12,859 bases of DNA from Chloroflexota bacterium. GTDB taxonomy: Bacteria; Chloroflexota; Anaerolineae; Fen-1058. Both the position numbers and the translations under genes were made by a program. The stretch is from assembly GCA_016219235.1 (NCBI GenBank), contig JACRBO010000077.1, forward strand, positions 1 to 12,859. Direction: 5' to 3'. Shown in pieces: positions 6,998-12,859 of the stretch. The notes beneath the pieces are model-generated. The model was not told where the DNA came from. It did no database searches and worked only from the letters and a program-made list of their open reading frames with translations. Each line of letters begins with the position of its first letter. Position 1 is the first letter of the stretch.

Positions 6998-7687
6998 GTG
7001 AGAGCCTTGCGTGCAATTCTTATACGCCTGACAAGCCGTCGCGGGCAACGAGTTCTCGAGCGCGGGCAAAGCATGGTTGAAATGGCGCTGGCCTTGCCCA
7101 TTCTGCTGCTCATCCTGGTCGGCGCGGTCGAGATTGGGATGTACTACAACACGTATCTGACACTGGTCGACGCCACCCGCGAAGCCGCCCGTTATTCGGC
7201 AAACGGCTCGCCAGTGTTTGCCAGCGCCGATAATAGCTGCACGACCACCGAAGATTTTTTCAAGAAAGCAGCCTGTCTGGTCATGCAAAACCTGCCGGGC
7301 GTCACCTTCGATCCGGTACGGGATGACATCGTCGTCTCGGTGATTCTCATTCGCCAGGGCCAGATATATGCGCGGTATGTGAATCCAGCACTGCAAAGCG
7401 GCGAACAGGGCTGGTCACGCTGTGAGTCGCTGCCGGTTCCAGGCGACGCCGGCTGTGTACGGGCGACTTCAAGGTTTCCCAGTTCGGTCATCAAAGCGCG
7501 GCTCGATCAGTTTCCGGGGGCAGTTACCGCCCCCAAGTCCGCTTATGTGCTCGTTGAACTCTACCACGTTCACCGCCAATTTCTGGGGCTGATTCCGCCC
7601 GGGCTGCCGGTCTTGCCGCAGGAAGTGGTGATGCACGCGTATTCCATTATGCCCGTGCCCGCGATTGCCGGCGCTATTCCAGATTGA
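6998..7687 (+). CDS. TadE-like pseudopilin family protein
   Basis: 229 residues from a GTG at 6998. GGAG lies 6 nt upstream, while the in-frame ATG at 6938 has no ribosome site and would lie at the predicted transcription start. A basic N-terminus (RALRAILIRLTSRRGQRVLER) precedes the TadE motif G|QSMVE, with Gly23 at -1 and Glu28 at +5 of a prepilin-peptidase-like site. The hydrophobic segment ALALPILLLILVGAVEIGMY follows, then the family phrase LVDATREAARYSA (about 56-68). The rest is an extracytoplasmic domain of about 160 residues with four or more Cys. TadE proteins are minor pilins or assembly factors of Tad/Flp type IVc pili; in Chloroflexota such genes are often found without a full tad operon. 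The TadG-like gene begins 25 nt after its stop, so the two are almost certainly co-transcribed. Confidence 0.88.
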   Translation: MRALRAILIRLTSRRGQRVLERGQSMVEMALALPILLLILVGAVEIGMYYNTYLTLVDATREAARYSANGSPVFASADNSCTTTEDFFKKAACLVMQNLPGVTFDPVRDDIVVSVILIRQGQIYARYVNPALQSGEQGWSRCESLPVPGDAGCVRATSRFPSSVIKARLDQFPGAVTAPKSAYVLVELYHVHRQFLGLIPPGLPVLPQEVVMHAYSIMPVPAIAGAIPD

Positions 7688-7712
7688 CCGGACACGTCAG
7701 GATCAAATCGAT

Positions 7713-9305
7713 ATGACCGACCGACCACTACACTCTACGTCTTCGCACGATCGCCAGCGCGGGCAAGCCATTGTCATTATTGCGATGGGCTTCATTTTGC
7801 TGCTGGGCTTTACGGGCCTGGTGGTGGATGTGGCCCGCGTCTTTGTGGCGCGCGGCAATTTGCGCCGCGCCGTCGACTCGGCCGGACTGGCCGCCGCCGC
7901 GCAATTCCGGCAGAATGCGACCGTCGCTGACATTCAGCAGGCGGCCACGCAATTCCTCTATGCGCACGGCCTTGTGGCCGACACGCAGAGTTTCTTTGAC
8001 ATGGCCGTCGTTACCTCGACGGTTCGCATCGAAACGTGTGACACCGTGCCCGGCGATGCCGTTCTATGCCCGCCGGATGCCAACCATCTGCGGCGCAAAC
8101 TGGTCCGGGTGAAGGCCGAAGCCGACGTCAGCATGTCGTTCCTGCAAATCCTGGGCGTGCAGACCACGCGCATCTACGCGGAAAACCTGGCGGAGGCGGC
8201 TGCGGTGGATGTGGTGCTGGTGATCGACGCCTCGGTTGCGCAAGCTTATGATGCGCCCAGTATGGACGCCTACGCTAATCAGCCCGGGTTAGGCTGCAAT
8301 CCGGAAGGCCTGGCGGCCATCGGTCTGGACTCCGGCTTATACACCAACGCCTGTGTGGCCGCCTGCAATGCCTATCCCGATCCCTCCAACGCCCGGAGCT
8401 GCCAGCCGTTTGGAAAAGTGAAAGAGGCGGCCATCCGGTTCATCGATCAGCTCTATCCGCAATATGATCGGGTCGCCGTGATTAGCATCGATCGGGATCC
8501 GCAGATCGTGTTTCCCCTTGGCCTGGATTTGAATGCAGCCAAGACCGCCATTCGCAATATGCGCGTCTCCGATCACACGATCGGCGACCCTGGTGACCCG
8601 TGCCCGACCATCAATGTGGGCGGCGAACGCTGGAAGTGCACCACGTCCAATATGGGCTTCGCTTTGCGGGCCGCCACCGCGCAATTTGGCACCCCGCCAT
8701 TCCGTGACGATTCATTGTGGGTGGTCATTACCGTCGGTTCCGGCGGGGCAGATTCGACCGAAGGCCAACCCTCTGCCCCCGATCTGGATACCCAACTTTT
8801 CGGTCTTTGCCCCGACAAAGATGCGCAGCCTTTCTGTCGCGACAACCGCTGGGCGACGCACCATATCTCAACCACCGCGAATTATGACGCTGAAGACTAT
8901 GCGTATGATAAAGCGACCTACTTAGGGCTTGCCCCCGATAAGTCAGCCCCCACTCAGCCGAATGGCGGCCTGGGGGTATTGATGTTCTCGATCGGGCTCG
9001 GGCGTAAAGTGGTGTGTACCGGCGGCTACTCCACATATACCGTCATCAATGGCGTAGTGACCTGCGTGCCCGCCCCCGGCAGCCCGTATGTTGATCCGGA
9101 TACGGGCTATCCTAATCTGGCTGAGTCATTTCTTAGATATGTTGCTTACATTGGTTCAACCGGTGATCCAACACAATCTGATCCGTGTGCGGGAGCGCCG
9201 CTCGGCCAGCAGTGCGGCAACTATTATTTTGCGCCCGACGCCGCCGGTCTGGAAGAGATCTTCCTGGCGATCGCCGGCAAGATCTTTACCCGCATCAGCG
9301 GTTAA
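7713..9305 (+). CDS. TadG-like protein with VWA-like domain (degenerate metal site)
   Basis: 530 residues from the ATG at 7713. An AGGA lies 10 nt upstream; the in-frame ATG at 7665 would overlap the preceding gene and has no better signal. The TadG-type N-terminus, RGQAIVIIAMGFILLLGFTG, forms one membrane helix (about 19-42). It lacks the Glu+5 of TadE proteins, as is usual for TadG. The segment VDVARVFVARGNLRRAVDSA then follows. A VWA-like domain begins near residue 166 (VDVVLVIDASVAQAYD). The MIDAS signature DxSxS reads DASVA (172-176). The loop that normally carries the conserved Asp reads VVITVGSGG (about 337-345), so metal binding is doubtful. The Thr-containing loop TTSNMG (310-315) is kept. 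The C-terminus (NYYFAPDAAGLEEIFLAIAG) resembles other Chloroflexota VWA/TadG proteins, from memory. It is the second gene of the tad-like run, with the next start 30 nt downstream. Confidence 0.87.
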   Translation: MTDRPLHSTSSHDRQRGQAIVIIAMGFILLLGFTGLVVDVARVFVARGNLRRAVDSAGLAAAAQFRQNATVADIQQAATQFLYAHGLVADTQSFFDMAVVTSTVRIETCDTVPGDAVLCPPDANHLRRKLVRVKAEADVSMSFLQILGVQTTRIYAENLAEAAAVDVVLVIDASVAQAYDAPSMDAYANQPGLGCNPEGLAAIGLDSGLYTNACVAACNAYPDPSNARSCQPFGKVKEAAIRFIDQLYPQYDRVAVISIDRDPQIVFPLGLDLNAAKTAIRNMRVSDHTIGDPGDPCPTINVGGERWKCTTSNMGFALRAATAQFGTPPFRDDSLWVVITVGSGGADSTEGQPSAPDLDTQLFGLCPDKDAQPFCRDNRWATHHISTTANYDAEDYAYDKATYLGLAPDKSAPTQPNGGLGVLMFSIGLGRKVVCTGGYSTYTVINGVVTCVPAPGSPYVDPDTGYPNLAESFLRYVAYIGSTGDPTQSDPCAGAPLGQQCGNYYFAPDAAGLEEIFLAIAGKIFTRISG

Positions 9306-9335
9306 CGCAATCGCATTCATCATCGAGGGACAACT

Positions 9336-11414
9336 ATGAGCATCACATCCAGATTTTCACGCCGGCGTTCACGCGGTCAGGCCATGGTGGAATTCGCCTT
9401 AATTCTGCCGGTCCTGCTGATGATCCTGATGGTCGTCATTGAGGCAGCGCGCGTCTTCTCGGCCTGGCTGATTCTGGAAAACGTCGTGCGTGAAGCTGCC
9501 CGCTACGCCGTCACCGGCCAGTTCGATCCCGCGCACTGTGACGATGGCGCCGCCGCCTGCGACTTTAACAAGGACTTAGCCAAAGCCGACCGTGAGGTGC
9601 TGGAAGATGAAGCCCGCCTGGAGACGATTTACGACATTGGCCGCGGGGCCTCGGGCGGCCTGCTGGTCGACTTTGGCAACACCGCGCGCAACAGCCGTAG
9701 TTTCTTTAGTCTGGTCGTGTGCAGTTCCCGGCCCGGCTTTGTCTTTAATGATCTGGATGGCGTGCCCAAGTGCACCGGCCCCGGCGGCGGCCTTCAAGAC
9801 GACGCCGGTGGTCCCGGTGACCGGGTCGTCATTGTCGGGGTGTTCGATCATCCGCTGATTACCCCGCTGCGCGCCATCGCCGATTGGGTGCCGCTGCTCT
9901 CCCGGCGTGAGATGATCATCGAAAACTATCGCCAGGTCCGACTGGAACGCTTGCCGCCCCAGATCAACTTACCGACGCCGACGTCGACGCTGACGCCGAC
10001 ACCGTCCAACACGCCGACGGCCACGCCGACGGCCACGCCGACGACGACCTCGACGCCTACCAACACGCCGACGGCCACGCCCACGCCCACTTCCACTGCT
10101 TCACCGACGGCCACACCCGTGCCTGACTGCGAGTTGGTGACTACCAGGCAAGACGAGCCGCTCTATATTTCAGGCGACAACCTGAACGGCTTTCTGTGGA
10201 ATACCAGCACCTATTACACGGTGACCCTGACCGGGGCGGTATTTACCTGGGATGGCTCCGGCACACCGGCTGCCATCTGGCATGACCAGACCACCAGCAG
10301 CCCCAACCTGACGTTTGACTATTACCAATGGATTGCCGCCGGCACTACGACGATACTCAATCCTGCTAACGTCACGATCTCATCGGCCGGTTCGGGCTTC
10401 AATCACAACTTCAGCTACGTCGTTCAACCCAGCTCCAGCGGTGAGCTGGGGTTGGACTTTTCCTCACTAGGCACCTATCATCACGCGCGCGACTTTACGG
10501 TTCGAGTGAACTACCGCATGGGCACGCAGGATTGCCACGTCGATCTGGCCGGTCGCCAGGGTCCGATCGTTGTAGCTAACGTGCCCATTTCAGTCACCGG
10601 TTCCTTCTCCATCACGGCCTCGGCCATTGATCCAGACGTCGCAGGCTCGGGCGTCAATGAGTACGTCAACGCCGGCAGCATCAATCGTGTTACGTTCCAG
10701 ATCGACTACGCCGACGGCTCCGGCACGGCGTATGGCCCGGTCAACGACAATAGCTCGCCTTACTGTGTACCCAGCACATGCGCTCTGATCAACCCGGCCG
10801 GCACCTGGCCTAACGGCGTGCCCATCATCAACACCACCTACCGGCTGATTGTGACCGCGCGCGACAACGATCCCGTCGGCGGCACGCACCGCCACTATAC
10901 CCGGGTCTATAAGAACTTCACAGTCAGTGGGATAAATCAAACCAGCACGCCGACGCGCACGCCGACGCCGACGAACACGGCGACTGGGACGGCCACTAGC
11001 ACGGCGACTCGGACCAACACGCCGACGATTACGCCGACGCCGACGCGCACGCAAACACCAACGCGCACGCTGACACCCACGATCACGCAGACACCAACGC
11101 GCACGCCGACGGCCTCACGCACGCCGACGCGTACCAACACGCCGACGCGCACGCTGACGCCGACGCGCACGCAAACAGCGACGCGCACCAACACACCGAC
11201 GATTACCCAGACGCCATCGCGCACGCCGACGCGGACTAACACGCCGACGCGCACCAACACGCCGACGATCACGCGCACGCCGACGCGCACCAACACGCCG
11301 ACGATCACGCGCACGCCGACGCCGTCGCCAACGCGCACACCGACGCGCACGCCGACGCCGTCGCGCACGCCGACGCCGCTGCCGCCTACGGTGACCGTCT
11401 GCCCCGGCTGCTAA
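9336..11414 (+). CDS. TadE-like protein fused to a Thr/Pro-stalked beta-rich ectodomain
   Basis: 692 residues from the ATG at 9336, with GAGGGA 5 nt upstream. Order of parts: basic start; TadE motif G14|QAMVE with Glu19 at +5; membrane helix (about 20-44); family phrase VVREAARYAVTG (50-61); a TadE-type extracytoplasmic domain to about residue 212 with Cys at 68, 75, 129 and 146; an uncharged Thr/Pro stalk (213-263); a beta-rich ectodomain of about 270 residues (265-535) without a family I can name, whose second half (about 420-530) looks Ig-like with TYRLIVTARD near the end; a second Thr/Pro tract (536-682) holding 19 Arg and no Asp, Glu or Lys; and a terminal TVTVCPGC. Normal TadE proteins are under about 250 residues, so this is an unusual enlargement. 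The stalks suggest projection from the cell surface. It follows the TadG-like gene by 30 nt. The function is unknown; a surface adhesin or filament-associated protein is inference. Confidence 0.85.
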   Translation: MSITSRFSRRRSRGQAMVEFALILPVLLMILMVVIEAARVFSAWLILENVVREAARYAVTGQFDPAHCDDGAAACDFNKDLAKADREVLEDEARLETIYDIGRGASGGLLVDFGNTARNSRSFFSLVVCSSRPGFVFNDLDGVPKCTGPGGGLQDDAGGPGDRVVIVGVFDHPLITPLRAIADWVPLLSRREMIIENYRQVRLERLPPQINLPTPTSTLTPTPSNTPTATPTATPTTTSTPTNTPTATPTPTSTASPTATPVPDCELVTTRQDEPLYISGDNLNGFLWNTSTYYTVTLTGAVFTWDGSGTPAAIWHDQTTSSPNLTFDYYQWIAAGTTTILNPANVTISSAGSGFNHNFSYVVQPSSSGELGLDFSSLGTYHHARDFTVRVNYRMGTQDCHVDLAGRQGPIVVANVPISVTGSFSITASAIDPDVAGSGVNEYVNAGSINRVTFQIDYADGSGTAYGPVNDNSSPYCVPSTCALINPAGTWPNGVPIINTTYRLIVTARDNDPVGGTHRHYTRVYKNFTVSGINQTSTPTRTPTPTNTATGTATSTATRTNTPTITPTPTRTQTPTRTLTPTITQTPTRTPTASRTPTRTNTPTRTLTPTRTQTATRTNTPTITQTPSRTPTRTNTPTRTNTPTITRTPTRTNTPTITRTPTPSPTRTPTRTPTPSRTPTPLPPTVTVCPGC
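9972..10121 (+). repeat. First Thr/Pro-coding repeat tract (uncharged stalk)
   Basis: The codons alternate ACG/ACC with CCG or small residues and encode TPTPTSTLTP-like sequence, residues about 213-262 of the enlarged TadE-like protein. There are no charged residues. Repeats such as ACGCCGACGGCC recur. Confidence 0.85.
10941..11381 (+). repeat. Second Thr/Pro/Arg-coding repeat tract (cationic stalk)
   Basis: About 440 nt of degenerate short repeats built on ACGCCGACGCGC and ACCAACACGCCGACG. They encode TPTRT, TNTPT and TITRT units (residues 536-682). Nineteen Arg and no acidic residues make it strongly positive, unlike the first tract. The long minus-strand frame at 10937-11368 is only the shadow of this repeat. 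Confidence 0.9.
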
Positions 11415-11452
11415 TTGGCTCGTTACCTGGCTTCACTAGCGCTGTAACCCAC

Positions 11453-11483
11453 CGACCTTGCGGGGGCCGTCCCCGCAAGGTCG
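11453..11483 (+). terminator. 13-bp hairpin between enlarged TadE-like gene and secreted-protein gene
   Basis: Positions 11453-11465 pair perfectly with 11471-11483 around a 5-nt loop. The stem is GC-rich. It lies 38 nt after the stop codon and ends 25 nt before the next ATG. The following sequence (CGTAATTCTC) has no T-run, so it may be a weak terminator or attenuator that lowers expression of the downstream gene. Confidence 0.55.
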
Positions 11484-11508
11484 CGTAATTCTCATGCACG
11501 GAGTAGCT

Positions 11509-12859
11509 ATGCACCTCGTTCGCAGCTTACTCACCGTAGGCGCCAGCCTGATTTTTCTGTTAAGCGTACACGCCGGCCTTCTGGCGCAGACCGAGTTTCC
11601 CCCAACTGAGTCCGGGTCCCAGCCGGCGTTAGACGAAGAACCCTTGTTCACCCAACTGCTCACGGTCACGGTTGAAACCGGCGTCCCCACCGCCACCACA
11701 CTCCTCAGCCGGTGGGAGAATGTGTTCCTGGGTTTCCCGGTGGGTCCGTTTGGCATCTCGTTCAGCATGCCTACCCCCGCCGACTCGACTGAAATCACGG
11801 CCAGCGTGCAGCACGGCAGTTTTCAGATTATCGGCGCCACTGTTTATTTCTCGCTGACGGAATCGTCCGACTTCAGTTGGTCGTATCGAACCGCGCAGAA
11901 TGTGCGGCGCACCGGCAATCAATTCCAGATCGATCAATTTGCCCGCTCCAACAATTTCTATCGTTACGTGGGCGCGGTGATCTTTCCGCCGCCGTATCAA
12001 TACGTCGGGTCCATGACCTTTACGCCGCAGATCGTCACCAGCGACACCTTGCAGTGGAATCTGATCGTGCCGCAAAACACCCCGCCCGATCGGCACGTCT
12101 TCGACGCCAGTTCCTGGCTGGCCGATCCGCGCCTGGGGCAGCCCGATCTAAGCGTCACCAGTGCGGCCATGTCTATCGATTACGATCTCAATCCACCGAT
12201 CGCGCATCTCACGACCACGGTCCGCAACAACAACGATGTGGACATCACCAGCACCCAGGCTTTTTTGGAATTCTACGATCGGACCTCACCCTCAACGCCC
12301 CCGACCAGTTCGCTCGATCATGACGGCGGCTGGTGCGGCTCTGGCACAGTGCCCGTCTGCCCCGCCTTTGCCACCTTCACCAACCCGGTGCCCTCACTGG
12401 GGCCGGGGGCCAGCCTCACCATCGCTTTAGACTATCCGTTGCTCAAACCCGGCCTGCGTGACTATTACTGGCAGATCGACACTTTTGGCGGCCCAATCGG
12501 CCTCAACCTGGAATTCAACGAGTCCAACAACGTGTACACCCTGGCGCAGGGCTTGACCATCGACTACCTGGAGAGCGTGGCTATCAGCGGCCCCGTCACC
12601 GGCACGGCCCACACCCTGTACGGCTTCGACGCGGCAGTCTCGCCCACCCTGGCCGTCAATCGCCCGTTGACCTACACCTGGCTGCCAGCCCCGCTCAGCG
12701 GGCAGGGCACCGCCCACGCCACCTACACCTGGGCCGATGGCTACCCGCATGCGATCACCGTTACCGCCCGCAACGCCCGACAGATCGTGGTTACCGCCAC
12801 GCATCTGATCTCGCTGGTGGTTCCCTTGAGCGGCGCGCTGATCAGCGGCCCGATCACCG
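11509..12859 (+). CDS. Secreted protein with CARDB-like and Ig-like repeat domains, C-terminus outside window
   Basis: The frame is open from the ATG at 11509 to the window end (450 residues). GGAG lies 5 nt upstream; an in-frame ATG at 11494 overlaps that site and is less likely. A Sec signal peptide covers about residues 1-26 (hydrophobic GASLIFLLSV, probable cleavage after GLLA before QT). An N-terminal region (about 45-205) of beta-rich sequence without a recognised family follows. Residues 211-346 resemble CARDB (PDLSVTSAAM, TTVRNNNDVDI, LGPGASLTI, NESNNVYTL), a domain found in bacterial cell-surface adhesins and enzymes. From 356 (SVAISGPVTGTAHTLYGFDA) an Ig/PKD-like repeat of about 80 residues ends at TVTARN; GALISGPIT at the window edge starts another copy. 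Such repeat arrays are common in large Chloroflexota exoproteins, from memory. It sits 94 nt after the TadE-like stalk protein, across a hairpin, and may belong to the same transcription unit. Confidence 0.85.
   Translation, partial: MHLVRSLLTVGASLIFLLSVHAGLLAQTEFPPTESGSQPALDEEPLFTQLLTVTVETGVPTATTLLSRWENVFLGFPVGPFGISFSMPTPADSTEITASVQHGSFQIIGATVYFSLTESSDFSWSYRTAQNVRRTGNQFQIDQFARSNNFYRYVGAVIFPPPYQYVGSMTFTPQIVTSDTLQWNLIVPQNTPPDRHVFDASSWLADPRLGQPDLSVTSAAMSIDYDLNPPIAHLTTTVRNNNDVDITSTQAFLEFYDRTSPSTPPTSSLDHDGGWCGSGTVPVCPAFATFTNPVPSLGPGASLTIALDYPLLKPGLRDYYWQIDTFGGPIGLNLEFNESNNVYTLAQGLTIDYLESVAISGPVTGTAHTLYGFDAAVSPTLAVNRPLTYTWLPAPLSGQGTAHATYTWADGYPHAITVTARNARQIVVTATHLISLVVPLSGALISGPIT

Noticed and set aside
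10937..11368. 143-residue minus-strand Val/Gly/Arg-rich frame
   Set aside because: Shadow of the Thr/Pro/Arg repeat tract; the sense frame has the ribosome site, the TadE start and the gene context.
10941..11381. CRISPR-like array
   Set aside because: The repeat units are short, degenerate, without spacers, and in frame as Thr/Pro codons.
11629..12096. 155-residue minus-strand frame, and the 11877-12323 plus-strand frame
   Set aside because: Both overlap the secreted-protein gene, which has a signal peptide, a ribosome site and CARDB/Ig-like domains.

Overview
The window looks like a chromosomal segment of a Chloroflexota (Chloroflexi) bacterium, probably an Anaerolineae- or Chloroflexia-type lineage. 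The reasons are high GC content, Thr/Pro (TPTPT) surface-protein stalks, several TadE/TadG-like proteins next to a large secreted protein with CARDB and Ig-like domains, heptamer intergenic repeats, and an alpha-2-macroglobulin-like protein with N-terminal Ig-like domains. The taxonomic call is inference from protein style; no rRNA or other marker gene is present.

Layout. (a) 1-4712, minus strand: a two-gene unit. A lipoprotein-like protein with two Gmad2-like Ig domains (3792-4712) is followed by an alpha-2-macroglobulin family protein (3714 to beyond position 1, C-terminus outside the window). A heptamer-repeat hairpin lies between them. (b) 4713-4934: a divergent control region with a candidate promoter in each direction and repeated TTGATC boxes. 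(c) 4935-5609, plus strand: a pentapeptide-repeat protein. (d) 5610-5989: a convergent non-coding stretch with a perfect 19-bp hairpin and a ~207-bp MITE-like inverted-repeat element flanked by CTAC on both sides. (e) 5990-6733, minus strand: a SIMPL (DUF541) lipoprotein. (f) 6734-6997: divergent control region. (g) 6998-12859, plus strand: a tight run of TadE-like, TadG-like and a second, much enlarged TadE-like protein carrying two Thr/Pro stalks around a beta-rich ectodomain, then after a hairpin a secreted CARDB/Ig-repeat protein that runs off the window.

Almost every protein here is predicted to work at or outside the cell membrane. The plus-strand run looks like a membrane-anchored surface-display or Tad-pilus-associated cassette, but no secretion ATPase, platform protein, prepilin peptidase or Flp pilin is visible. 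Several starts were moved inward from the longest open frame because a clear Shine-Dalgarno sequence sits before an internal start (4712, 4935, 6733, 6998, 7713).

The points most worth a second look are the TadE-stalk-ectodomain-Arg-rich-stalk-CPGC protein, the TadG-like protein with a degenerate VWA metal site, the MITE-like element with a possible target duplication, and the C9AC9/G8AGTG8 palindrome inside the macroglobulin gene. I see no CRISPR array, tRNA, rRNA or transposase gene.
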